DNA of 64,000 bases from Lepas anatifera. Lineage: Eukaryota > Arthropoda > Thecostraca > Lepadidae. The stretch covers positions 80,715 through 144,714 of the forward strand of contig JAOTON010001043.1 in the NCBI GenBank assembly GCA_034440635.1, given 5' to 3'. Positions 20,906-31,936 of this stretch are shown here, one piece after another. Each line of letters begins with the position of its first letter. Position 1 is the first letter of the stretch. The notes beneath the pieces were generated by a model that saw only the letters and a list, made by a program, of their open reading frames with translations, was not told the DNA's origin and searched no databases. The translations under genes were made by a program, and so were the position numbers.

Positions 20906-23523
20906 TAGGGTGGCACTTATTTTCGAAATTTTGAATTTCCACTGGGACGGGCAGCCGATCTGTTCTATCCCTGACAAAAACAACGTGTGTAAATTTTTAT
21001 TGAAAAATATTTATATTTACAGGTCACTCAAGGAGGTTAAAGCTGCTATTTTTGCGAATTTTTTTTTCAGGAATAAAAAAAACATTCCCATCATCAATCT
21101 GTAACTATTTTACACTGATCAAATCACATTGGAGCTAAATAACATGTTCTACTGAACACTTGTGATTCTGGGCACCTTCCTTCTGGCTCTGCTTAGGAAC
21201 GTAAAACATTTCACCACGACGGGTGTAAGAGCGACTTGCTTCATCGGGTCATATTAAAACGTTTCGTGTTCTTTGGACTTGGGCTCAGTCATAGGGACGT
21301 TGTGATGCTCGTAGGTCGTATCCTGGCGCATATGGAACGTCAACATTCAGGTGAGGCTAATGACCGGTGGAGACAATGACCGCCGTATTACCCTTCTGGG
21401 ATCGCGCGCATATCCCGGTGCAAAAGAGGCAGCGCGCGCTGGAACAGGTGAACCGCCTGCACGAGAAGTGAGAAACGCTCAAAAAGACAAGAAGCGGCGG
21501 ATCAAGATGTAGGAGAGGGAGGAGAAAGAGTTTGCCGAGTCGGCGACCGGTCTCTTTGACATCGCGCATTAGAACGCTCTGGCGATGATGACGATCAACG
21601 AGGACAAGGAGTTCCTCTAGGGCCAGCGCGAGAAGAGACGGCGCGGCTGCATGGCGATGAAGGACAGCCTCCCTCAAAAACCGGAAGCGGTAGAAGGAGG
21701 CGACACAGCGATATTGAGAGACGGCTGAGATGGAGCGACACACTCTCGACGAGACTGCGCAGCTGACCTTTTCCAGCACCTCTAGTGCCGTCAGCAGCCC
21801 CACTCGCTCTGTCCACCAAGAGCGCGACGGCGACGACTCGCCTGGTCCATCGACTTCTACAGCAACTTGTTTACCGCCCAAGCGTCGGCGTGCAAAAACA
21901 AAGCTCATCAGCACAGAGCTGGTTCGAACCATGATAGTTCGAACAAAGATGTCCCACTGCAATGGTGTCTACGTCCTATCGACGGTGGCTCTAAGCCTGG
22001 GACATAAACCTGAAGAGCTGGTCATCAACTGTGAGTCATTTGGCAATTCTCAGATACAGTTCCGGAAGGCTAGGGCTGCCGAGATCAAAGCCGCCTTTGC
22101 ACCGACCGTCCCTCTCAGAGCCCATTCAGATGGAAAAATTTTCCAGGCACGGGCAGAGGACCAGCCGTCGACCGACTTCCAGCCCTCCTCTCCGCTGACG
22201 GCGTGCCGAAGGTCCTGGCCATACCGAAGCGTCCTAACTGTGCCGAATAGGCTGCCGCTGCTGCTTTCGTTGCGGTGCTCGATGACTTAGTGGTGAACGA
22301 TCTAGTGAGGGCGCTCAGTTTTGATGCCTCTAACACTGGCCTCAGGGCCAGGGCCTTTCCGATATTCGAGCAACGGCTCGGCCAGGACATGCTTCACCTG
22401 ACCTGCCGCCACCATGTTTATGAACTTGTCCTGGAGAACGCGCTCACCGTCTTTCTCGGCCTGCCTAGCGGCCCGGACGTTCCTTCCTTCCAGCACTTCC
22501 AGACAATTTGTGCATCGTTGGATAGGACGGCACCGGAGACCTTCGACTGCGATATGCCACCACACCTGCACGACAGCCGCAACAAACTCCTTGCGCATTT
22601 CGACCGCCTCCTCGACAACCAGCACCCACGCGATGACTATCGCGAACTGCTGGCGCTGGCCACGATCGCCCTGGGCGGCGTCCCGAAGCGAAGGAAGCGA
22701 GGTGTGAGGATCGCACTCCCCGTTGCACTGCACCGGGCGCGCTGGATGGCCTAGGTCATTTACTCAGTGAGAAAGTACCAGGACAAGCCAGTGTCCATGG
22801 CGACAGCCGCCGTCTTCAGCCGTCACCTCTACTATTAGAGCGAGCAACTGGTCGCGCTCGCTTTCTTCGACGAGGACGTGACGCTCGCGACCAAGCGAGA
22901 AATGGCCATAGCGTTACGCGAGGGGGACCCGAGGATCCCCTTGCCGAGCCCAAGCTGAGCTCACCGCGGCGTCGGTCTCCAAGAAGACGGTGGCAATTTC
23001 GTCACAACTGGCTCTGCCAACTTCTTCACCCTTCTCAGCCTGGAGACAAGCTTCCTCGACAAGAATCCAGCCTGCTGGGAGGAGGAACCCTCTTACAACA
23101 CTGCCTCTCGCTGCGTCAAATCACTCTGTGTCGTCAACGGCTTCGCGGGGCGGGGCGTCGCCCTGATGCAGGAGATCAACGTGGCTGCAGGAGACCCCTG
23201 ACGCTTTTTGGGCGGTTAATACTCGGGAATAGGGGTGTAGCTGTAACCAAGAGAGTTGAATATATGCTGTTTATGTCGAGTGTGGTGCTATTCATTAGTA
23301 TAAATGACAAATCTAGAATAAGAAACATTGAAGACCAACTACGGAAAAATAACCATTTTTCCTCGAAAAAGCAAACTTTGACCTCATTGAGCGACCTCGA
23401 AATATACACAGAACTTCCCAAAAAAATGCGCACTTTGTTTTTGCCGTTGATAGAACAGAATGACTGCCCGTCCCAGAAGAAATTCTCAAAAAATAAATTT
23501 ATCACCGAATAAGTGCCAACCTA
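20906..23523 (+). mobile_element. hAT-type DNA transposon, decayed, with long terminal inverted repeats
   Basis: The left end at 20906 reads TAGGGTGGCACTTATT and the right end, reversed from 23523, reads TAGGTTGGCACTTATT. Similarity continues inward for about 170-190 bp (shared CTGGGACGGGCAG and CTGTTCTATC). Flanking octamers TCCACCAG (20898-20905) and ACCACCAG (23524-23531) are a probable 8-bp target duplication with one mismatch. Ends of YARNG form plus 8-bp duplications are the hAT hallmark. The interior holds a broken transposase-like gene. Confidence 0.85.
21380..23210 (+). pseudogene. hAT-associated transposase-like protein, broken
   Basis: A roughly 600-codon coding relic with several stops and frameshifts. 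Landmarks in order: a basic, Glu-rich coiled segment (21450-21560), a Ser/Pro-rich stretch (21740-21860), WDGKIF-like text near 22125, VDRLPALLSADGVPKVLAIPK (22165-22235), SFDASNTG (near 22318), CRHHVYELVLENALTVFLG (22400-22462), SGPDVPSFQHFQ, ending with FFDEDVTLATKREMA (22863-22910) and VVNGFAGRGVALMQ (23130-23170). I recognise this pattern from a family of uncharacterised invertebrate proteins with a conserved CRHH block; the superfamily call comes from the flanking ends rather than the protein. The GC-rich composition contrasts with the AT-rich terminal repeats. Confidence 0.7.
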
Positions 23524-23531
23524 ACCACCAG

Positions 23532-24470
23532 TCAGTAATAACTTCCGCCCAGTGGGAGGGCTCGCCCAGTGGTAGGGGGTGCCAATAGCCAAAGTAAATG
23601 CAGCATCTAACAACTATAATTATTATGATAATGAGGTTCCTGGCCATTTTAAGGTCAGCGCTAGAGGGTTTACCTAATCGTACGCGACAAGCTGCGATGT
23701 CACCCTTTTCTGTTTGTTTCACAGAAGTTATTTCTCCACGTATGCTTCGAAAACTGTTTCCAATAAATTTGGATTGATATTTTTTATGGGCCGTGATGAT
23801 CTAAACGAGGGTGGGTGGTAGAAGCAAACACATTATTATTTGAAACACAGACCGTCATACCAGACACATAACTGCATTCTGTTTTTTCGCATGTGAGACG
23901 CTGCATTTGTCGTTATTATGTGCCTCATAAATATTATCATTTAGCCCTGTGAATGAATAATTACCAAATAACTATATTTACAACATAACAAAACAAGCTT
24001 ACCAAGAATATTTATATGTATTCCAAACAATTCTTAGGGCACACAGCGAAAAAATCTCAAATGTATATCTATTGTAGTCTCTTAGTCTTTGTTTGTGGTC
24101 GTGCTTAATTTTCCTCACCCTCTTTAATTTGTTTTACTTATGTTTGGCGGGGAAAGCAATCGACAAAGCGATCGGGCAAAACGCTTTTGAAACAGCAGGC
24201 AAACAGAGGATATGGCTTGTGTGAAGTTTAAAACAGATTCTTAGTGATGTCTGAATTATTTTGCTCAAAGGTTTCAAAGGGAGTTTGTTGTTTGATTCAT
24301 GAATTGTTATTCAGGTTCAGGTGGGATCAGTACAGGAGTGCTAAAGAACCCGTATCTTATATTGGGGGGGCGATGCTGGCCTGGATTTTTGTTTGCTCTT
24401 GATGAGTGGTACAATGAGTATTCGTGCATCCAGCTTCTCATTTTACATTTTTGGTAACACTATTACATCT
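23532..24470. other. unassigned AT-rich stretch
   Basis: Nothing recognised on either strand. Confidence 0.4.
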
Positions 24471-24474
24471 TAAC

Positions 24475-24850
24475 CCTCGCCCCGGTGGGGGTACTTGAAC
24501 ACCCTTCGGGTTTTCCGGCGGCATGAAGAAACTTCGGCGCGAAGCGCCGCCGTACTTGGCACACCTGATTCTTGATCAATTTCGCAACTTTACCCAAAAT
24601 TTTAAGGTTGGGTTATCTCAGGTCAGGTCACCAGTGCAGGTCAAGTGACCTCACTTCCAAAAATGTTTAAGGTGGCATAAGTAAGAAATGGGTGTATCCA
24701 TCGGATTGAAACTTATACCACATAATGAGCCCACTGAGTGCTGCAAAATATGTTCGGGGATTTTTCATATCGATGACCTAGGGCAGGTGCGGAGCATAAA
24801 CGCTCCATTGGAAATGCATGGGAAAAACAGGAATTGAGCTGTTCTTTTTT
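24475..24850 (-). repeat. TGACCT/AGGTCA-rich dispersed repeat, copy 3 of 5 (truncated)
   Basis: On the minus strand this keeps the right half of the family: ATCGATATGAAAAAT, AAGTGACC with the paired TGACCTGCAC, the GC hairpin GGCGCTTCGCGCC and the CCCGAAGGG segment. It closely resembles copy 1. Confidence 0.75.
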
Positions 24851-24885
24851 AATTTTGTCTTAGCTGTTCCCAGCTCGGTTTTTTT

Positions 24886-25052
24886 TAGTCGGAGTCTAAC
24901 TTAAGTCATCAAGGGACTTGTCACGGAGACCGTGACCTCACCACCCGAACGAGCAACTCCCACAATGAAGGGTTGATTTAGAAACCAAAGTTTAACGTCC
25001 CACAAAGCGCAGGGACGGCCGCCCCGCTCAGGTCACCCTCTTAGGATGTCAG
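24886..25052 (-). mobile_element. 3' fragment of the SINE seen at 8848-9209
   Basis: Matches the body of that SINE over about 165 bp (AAAGTTTAACGTCCCACAAAG, CATCAAGGGACTTGTC). The tRNA-like head is missing. Confidence 0.82.
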
Positions 25053-26435
25053 GGCACCCCAAGAGAGTTAACAATCCACACCTTCTTTATCGTTATTCAG
25101 TTCAGAGCTGCACAGTGGAATGCAATGCAATTTAATGCGGATATGTATGTCGTATATAAAGAACATGATGAAATATAAACCTTGATATGAAAATTAGAGA
25201 AAGAACCTAGTTTAAAATCTACTGTGCCCACAAGTAATGTCCTGAGCTTTGATTTTAACATAAAAAATTGCAAAGTTTAGTGGCTTCACTTTACAATATA
25301 TTTTTTAGATTTCGTTTTTAAGTCTCTCATCACGAAATTTGCTTTCCCAGAATGTTACTCCACAACGATATTTAGTAGCTTATGGACATTCCAAATACAT
25401 ATAATGTTATGTCATTTGAATTACAAATGACAGCACTATTTCCATGAATAATGTAACTAGGCTTTTCGATAAGCCCCGAGATTGTCCAAGACATTAACTC
25501 GAAACAGAGTATTATACGAAAGTTTTGCTGAAAGCGAAAGGGGCAAAATGGTGCAATGGGGTACCCAAAAGAAGCACCGGATTGGAGACACTTTAGGTTG
25601 GCGGCGTATTAAGCCGTTCTCAGTTGTCCCAGTGCTGCCTCGTTAAGTGACTCACCGATTTTGATTTGACTTATTAGCATTTGATGTCAGCGAATCCCCT
25701 CCGATTTGTCTTCCGTACCTGTGAGAAACCTCTATTGGTGATAACAAGGCGGGCGTTTCTTATTAAATTACAAGGGAGGTTGGCTTAAATTCTGTTGGAT
25801 AGCTCCTGATTACCTTCTTACATGAACGCAACGAAATCTCACAGTAAATCCAGCAGCAATAAATGTCTGCTACCAATTAACATTAAACACGATATAAATA
25901 GCCGACATGAAGCAATTTCATAAATAAATTATTACATTCTGCCTTTCAGACTTTCTTAACAAACCAAACATTCTGTTTAATCACCGTCAGTCGCAACGAT
26001 GACGTAACAATTTTGATATGGTTGATAATAATATTTTTTACTTTGACTTTTTGAATACACTAATAATTAGATAAATTCAGATTATCCCACCGTAACTACG
26101 TTTAAAAAACTTATCAGCAATCGGTATAGACCTTTTAATCAAAGCCCACGCGCATTCTGGCTATCGTTTTTCTTTCGTTTTTCAAGCGCTGCAACTCTTC
26201 AAAAATATTTATTCAGAGGATGTTGCGAAATCTGTATTGAAAGGGTGAGGGGGAAATGCACATCCCTTGTATGAAGGGCAACGGTAATAATAACCAAGGC
26301 TGGATATCTCTTCTCCGCCCAGGGGCAGGAGGACCTGGATGTGTTAACGCTGGCACAGCAATACAAGCCCTATATAAAGTCTATGGGAGACCACAAATCC
26401 AGGGGGTCCCGACGCCCCAACGCCCGGAATCTCCG
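25053..26435. other. unassigned AT-rich stretch
   Basis: Nothing recognised on either strand. Confidence 0.4.
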
Positions 26436-26436
26436 C

Positions 26437-26640
26437 CCATGATGATAAATGCTGGGGTTTAACGACGCACGAACTGCCAAGGGTTATACGGCGTCGCCAA
26501 CCCTCACCCCGTTGGGAGGGATTTGGGGGATCAGATAAACGTATTCAGAGGCTCCGCCGGAAGACGAACCCGGGACCTGTGACTCAGAAGGCATTTGCTC
26601 TAAAAATGCAGCGGTCTTGCCTGAAAATTTAATCATACAT
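26437..26640 (-). mobile_element. tRNA-derived SINE with LINE-type 3' end
   Basis: On the minus strand: a tRNA-like head near 26630-26560 with box B GGGTTCGTCTTCC, a body containing CCCTCCCAACGGGGTGAGGG, then GGCGACGCCGTATAACC and the end GTTAAACCCCAGC followed by an ATCATCAT tail. The ending resembles the 3' terminus of the I-like LINE at 31937. Related copies: 17040, 19036, 43518. Confidence 0.7.
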
Positions 26641-26994
26641 TTGATTGAAATTATGCCGCTGCCTGATTGTGTCAATATCAGTTTCCTTATGACAGTTGTT
26701 CGGCGTTACAAGCTTGCCAAACACATTAGTACGGGCCGGTCTGGGATGGGTTAGTTAAGTTAGGTTGGGCCGGGCCGTAGGTTAGGTTTGGCTAAGTAGG
26801 AGGTAGGCTCTGTGGACGCATTGCGCCCGCACAGTAAAAACAAGGCGTGTCTTCGATACCCATGCAAGTGGCTAGGTGAATTAGATCCGAATGGACTGGG
26901 AATTATCTCAATAACAAGTCTGCAGATATAGTAAGAGTACAGAGTTGTGAGACTTGCGAGTCAGAGGTCGGAGTTTAACTCAAATTCTGACTCA

Positions 26995-27120
26995 ATAAAC
27001 TCTGAGTTGAGTTGCGCTGAGTCGAAAAAATTAGACAAGTGAGTTGAGTTGAGTTGAGTCGGTTCACAACATGTTAATGAGTTGAGTTGAGTTGAGTTGT
27101 GAAGACAGCGAGTCAAATGA
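26995..27120 (+). repeat. (TTGAG)n minisatellite
   Basis: Runs of GAGTTGAGTTGAGTT mixed with GAGTCG words, subterminal in the 3.16-kb element. A second array is at 29905-30065. Confidence 0.85.
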
Positions 27121-29459
27121 GTTGGCGAAAAAAGTTGGCTCAACAGGTAAACATGTGAAGTAAAGTGCTTGAATTTGCCTACCTGTTGCAAGCCTCCTTT
27201 AACCTCCTTTGAATAACGTTTCCCTCCAGCGTTTCAATTGTTTAAATCAAAGTTTCAATTTTGCTCAGTATATCAATAATTCTACAGTTCAATGGCTTAT
27301 TTTAAAGGCCCATCCTGATCCGGTCAGAAGAAACCCCTAGACACAAATAATACATGCACTCGAAAAATTAAACAGGTTCCTATCACTGACCTTGTCTTAA
27401 ACATTTGAAGTGGTGGAATGTACTACAAAATACATTTCAAGTCTATCAAAAACTTCTCATCTTCAATATTTAGCATTACTTCTCTACTTCAACCTCTGCA
27501 ACAACACACGTCGTCGCTGGTTGTTGTGTAGACGGTCCGGAGTGTTGCGAGTGTGTAGGCCGAGTGTCATTCCCGAAATACCCTCCACTTCAACTCCGAT
27601 TCCGTAAGACCAGTCCGAAAGTAGGCGTGTTAAACTGGCATGCTGTATTTGAAGGCATCGGCGTAGTCATCGCACCAACGGCGACTCCATGACTAAGTCC
27701 GGTCGAGGGACGAAGTCCCGGGACAAATGTCCCGCCCTGGTGAAAATAAATTATTCTCACCAAAAAGCACAACAGTCAAAACTAACCATGAAAACGTACT
27801 AGCGAGATAAACATAATTATAAAATAAGACACCGACAGGAAATCAAAGCACGACGGCGATAGCAGAAAATATATAGAAGCTCAAACTCAGCACAAGTTCG
27901 AATCTACCGCAGGTGAAACCTCAATCCAGAGAAATAAAGGTACAACACCGAACAATATTAAGATACTAATGAGAAGCTGCTTTGAATTATTTTAATTATC
28001 AATTTAAACACTTTCAACTTAGTTCGACTCACGTCCCGGTTGAAGAAATGATAAGCGATAGAAGACACGCAGGTCCGTTTCGCTCGCAGTCTAGACAGGA
28101 AATGAGCCCTGGGTCACCGCATGACCCGGCCGGGAAAAAATGATTGACAGCAAGGCCTAACACAAACTTCCTGAACACGCTCGGAATTAATAACTACAAA
28201 ATTTAACTATAACTTTAACTTAGTCATAATACTCGTCACTGAAATCACTTCCTTAAACTCAAATAAAAAAATTTCCAAATAATGACCGGAAGAGGGGTCA
28301 CGCCGCTCTGCCATCTGCCGTGTTGCAGGAGCATTGGCTAACAGGTACAGCGCCATCTACAGCAACGTACTGCACAGCAGTGAGGTACTGCTCACTCGCG
28401 GTCGGGTCAAAAGTAGGCAATCTACAGTTGTCGTCAGTAGTCGTCGACTGAGAATAGTAAGCGCCAATCAACCAAGCATAGGCTCAAGCTTAGGTAGCTC
28501 CAGGGCAAAAATTGTAATTGTCACGTGATAACTTATACAGTAATATAAATATTAGTTGAACTACAAATGATTTTGTTTCTAATGTGTCAAATGCGCCGTC
28601 TGCCGCCGCTGTTTTTCATTTTGCCTACTAATAGCAGTTACTGCCATTAGCATGAAACATTGGACCCTTGATTGGACAGAAATGTTGCGATACCCTTATC
28701 GCAAGAATCAGAGGTATTATTTTATGTTACTGTTTTTGTCTGATCAGAGTTCCTTGCTTGACGTCTGTGTTTTATTTGGAAAGCTATACATTATCAATTT
28801 TCTATGAAATCGTGCTCCACAAATTTTGAAGCGTGATAGATAGGTATGTATTGTATTGAAGGTTCCAAAGCTCAAAATTGGATTGGGTTTAAAATATGAA
28901 TATATTAAAATCGACACGTTGATAGAATTTCAATTTCTACTGTCCTTTGTCATATATGGTATACTTTTTTCTTAGGCTTTGCTGTAGCTCTTAGAATTAG
29001 CAATTGCAGCTAGGTACTCTAGTAGTTATTGCTTAAATTTTTATTCAAGTCATGGCATACTGATGTTCATTTATAAAGATTACCTATTATCGTTCTCTAA
29101 CAGAAAAAAACAATACTATACCATCCCCAAAAATACAGCTAATATCATGTTTTTTAGCTTGGACCTTTTTTACAGTATGGAGGCTCAATTTGCTACCTGT
29201 GTTGGTGTAACCTTAGCACTTTTAGGTTCCCTTCCATTCCATTTACCTAGTTTAATATGCAATGCTCCTTTTAGAAATAGTTGCAACATGTGGTGGCATT
29301 TTTGGGCAGTGCTTGTCTGGAAGAATTAAAAAGTTATTCATGGTTGCTGGCTAATTGTTAACCAATGTTTGAATGCCAATGAATTAGTTTTCCTTCTATT
29401 AATCTTCCGTTTCATGTCAAACTTTCTGAACAGCTTGTTTTGTTGTTAGTTTATTTATT
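27121..29459. other. interior of the 3.16-kb element, nothing recognised
   Basis: No domain or RNA gene was identified. Confidence 0.35.
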
Positions 29460-29867
29460 TATTTCCTAATTTTTATATTATTTAAGTCTCGGAGCGACGG
29501 GGAGGGCCTCCGTTAGACGTCGGGCTTGGGTCCGGCGTCTAGGCTGCCCCCGCGCCCCCGGGCCCCTGGGTCCGTTGGCGCGGGGTGGGCGCCGGAAGTG
29601 ATGCCCCGGCGCCCGCGCCGGGCGCCTGCCGGCGCGGTAAACCTGTTTGAATATGTGACCATGCATCCGTGCAGTGAGAATCATAACTACGATGTGAAAG
29701 AATCACTCTTTAATGTAAATATTAGTTCACTGTAGACGAGACTTTACTTTCCCCTAAAGACAGACAAATTTATAAGCTTTGACTGCAGAGAAGTGTTATG
29801 GGCGCTATATGACCTTGCAGGTTGGCGCGCCCCTAAAACCCAATAATCAATCAATCAATTATATTAT
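29460..29867 (+). mobile_element. LINE 3' end with (AATC)n tail
   Basis: A GC-rich segment (29485-29640) is followed by a short open frame end, a 3' UTR with GGGCGCTATATGACCTTGCAG and CGCCCCTAAAACCCAA, and a tail of AATCAATCAATCAATT. The UTR end resembles the terminus of the I-like LINE near 31937-31990, suggesting the same or a related clade. Confidence 0.55.
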
Positions 29868-29904
29868 TTATATTTTATCAAGTATTTATCTTATTTTGAA
29901 AACG

Positions 29905-30065
29905 AGTCGAAGTTTGAGTTGAGTTGAGTTGTGAGTTGAGTTGGAGTTGAGTCGGATGAATTTAGTCTTGAGTCGGGGTTGAGTCGACTCACTGAACTCT
30001 TGATCATGAGTTGAGTCGGAGTTGAGTCAACCACTCTCAGCACTTGAGTTGAGTTGAGTTGAGTC
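29905..30065 (+). repeat. (TTGAG)n minisatellite, second array
   Basis: GAGTTGAGTT words mixed with GAGTCG and GTCGACTC; next to the right end of the 3.16-kb element. Confidence 0.85.
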
Positions 30066-30931
30066 GACTCAAGAAATTTCTGAAACGCACAACTCTGTAA
30101 GGGTGGGCTATAAATACTCGACCTCGTCTTCGGGATCAATAGCAAACATAGCACACATTATTTCTACGTTGTGAACTTCGCCAAAAAGTTAGTGCGACAT
30201 GCAATGACAGCCTTTCAAGTTGGTTTGAAATCAACCTCTCCCCACCCTTTGCAAAGTTCCTCGTACACTCCTGAGACGTACCCGTGGAACAAGGCACATG
30301 CGTTGTTTTCCTTATGTCCACCGCTGCGCACAACTCTCCTGCACTTGCGCCATTAAGTGGGGTGGTAATGGCGGCGATGGATCGCACGTGGCGACATAAT
30401 TCCCTTTCCACAGCTGTAGACATCAGAGCAACAAGCTAGACAATGATTGCGTATTCGACAAGGCCATCAACGAATGACAGAGGTACAAATACGGTGAGAT
30501 GAGTACAGATGTGGCGAAAAAAGGATATTAATATGCACTGGATGACCACGTCTCAAGCTACAGTTTAAGACTCTGAAATAGGTGACACGAGGTGGAGAAA
30601 CTGTCCAGATGCGGCCAGTGTCATTAATTAAACACAAAAGTAAACGCAGGCTTAAGGGGAATGGATCAGTTTTTCGAAATTCCAGAAAGCATAGCTCATC
30701 AACAAAATTGGTCTAATAATCAGGAAACCACATTTTTCTTCACTTTGATACGCTAGAAACAGAAATATATCTTCTTTTCTACTAATTAAACACGTCATCA
30801 AAATGATAATTTTAATAGTCAGTAAAATCCCAAAACTTAATTTATCTCGATCGTAGACTTGCTGAGAAACGGAATTGAAGGCCAACCGATTACTGCGCAT
30901 ATGTGACATTTCTTCGACGGGACTTAAGTCG

Positions 30932-31058
30932 TGTTATTCTGCCGGCACAACGCACAATATTATGCTGCACGCATGCGCAGTAGGGTATCATTACCACAAG
31001 ATACCGTACTGCGCATGTGTGCGGCATACAAGTATGCTTTCGGCACGGCAGAATAACA
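30932..31058. repeat. 127-bp foldback hairpin
   Basis: The left arm begins TGTTATTCTGCCG and the right arm ends CGGCAGAATAACA. The arms align over about 58 nt at roughly 80% with a loop of about 10 nt. The inner parts carry GCATGCGCAGTA and TACTGCGCATG. A foldback or MITE remnant is most likely; a hairpin RNA is possible but unsupported. Confidence 0.75.
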
Positions 31059-31559
31059 GGGCTTTTGTCTCTGTTGTTTTGTGTACCTATTTCGAAGTGG
31101 CCGTAGTATTATCAAGGTAAATATTGAGGAAAATATGGCAAAATATTCTTTGTAGGGCATAGATTTCCGTTGATGCTAACTGATATTACTGTGTTGTGTA
31201 TATATAATTCGTAGTATGCTTGAAAATCGCTTATTTCTTGTGCACTTTAAGTTTCCAAGTTAACAAAGGAGCAGAACAAAGGAAAAAACTGGTGAAAAAA
31301 CTCAATCTTCTCAATTTGACAATGAGGCTGGGGGCAAAGTAAGGGACTGGCTGACAAGTTTCCATGGACAATTCCAATCAGGATCACATGAGGTTTCCAG
31401 ATGCATTTGCAGTACTCATAATTTTTGACAATGGAAACAGTGAAAATCTGATTCTCGTCAATTCACATCCAACCAGATTTGGCGGGGGTTCGTGCAGTGA
31501 TGGTAAAAATTTTCCTTACAGTGCAGGGGTGAAGGAGAGTAGATTGCAGAGAGTAAATA

Positions 31560-31813
31560 TTTCTTTGCTATTAAGTAAAACAGTATCAAATTTTAGACAA
31601 TACTATTCATTAAACAAAACTATTATTCATGAAAATTTTGCTGCATGCACATTGCTTTATGTGACTGCTATTCTGATTTGCTCTGACTTGTGTCATGCTC
31701 ATTATATTGCCTTATTGTATGATTTTGTCTTGCCTGCTCTTCTTTGTTTGCTTTTTGTTCCTTGTTTCTGCTTTCTTCCTCTTGTAGTTAGAAGAAATAA
31801 ATTGATGATGATA
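31560..31813 (+). mobile_element. LINE-like 3' end with (ATG)n tail
   Basis: Text around TGTATGATTTTGTCTTGC and the end AATAAATTGATGATGATA match, inverted, the sequence at 44957-45060, so both are ends of one element family. The coding part is not recognisable. Confidence 0.5.
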
Positions 31814-31936
31814 AACAAAATTGTGAATTTGGGCGAAGAGAAGTGCAGGTTGTGTAAGACAACATCTATTGTGTGCCAGGAATGTAGACAAACTTGAGAT
31901 TGAAGACTCTTCCATCTGCTCGAGCATCATCATCAT

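Larger units (their letters stand above)
26940..30097. mobile_element. 3.16-kb hAT-type non-autonomous element with GAGTT subterminal repeats
   Basis: Perfect 10-bp inverted ends CAGAGTTGTG (26940) and CACAACTCTG (ending 30097). The flanking octamers TAAGAGTA and TAAGGGTG match at 6 of 8 bases, as expected of an aged 8-bp target duplication. Both ends carry arrays of TTGAG/GAGTC words (26995-27120 and 29905-30065). No transposase is seen inside; a LINE 3' end lies within it at 29460-29867. Confidence 0.65.

Noticed and set aside
21357..21962. A 201-codon frame on the minus strand in the hAT element.
   Set aside because: Antisense to the GC-rich transposase relic, whose recognisable blocks are on the plus strand.
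29480..29645. GC-rich block considered as rRNA or a CpG-island promoter.
   Set aside because: No rRNA landmarks were recognised and it leads straight into a LINE-like 3' end.
31364..31897. A 177-codon frame with hydrophobic stretches, superficially a membrane protein.
   Set aside because: It spans a T-rich repeat end shared with 44957-45060; the hydrophobicity follows base composition.
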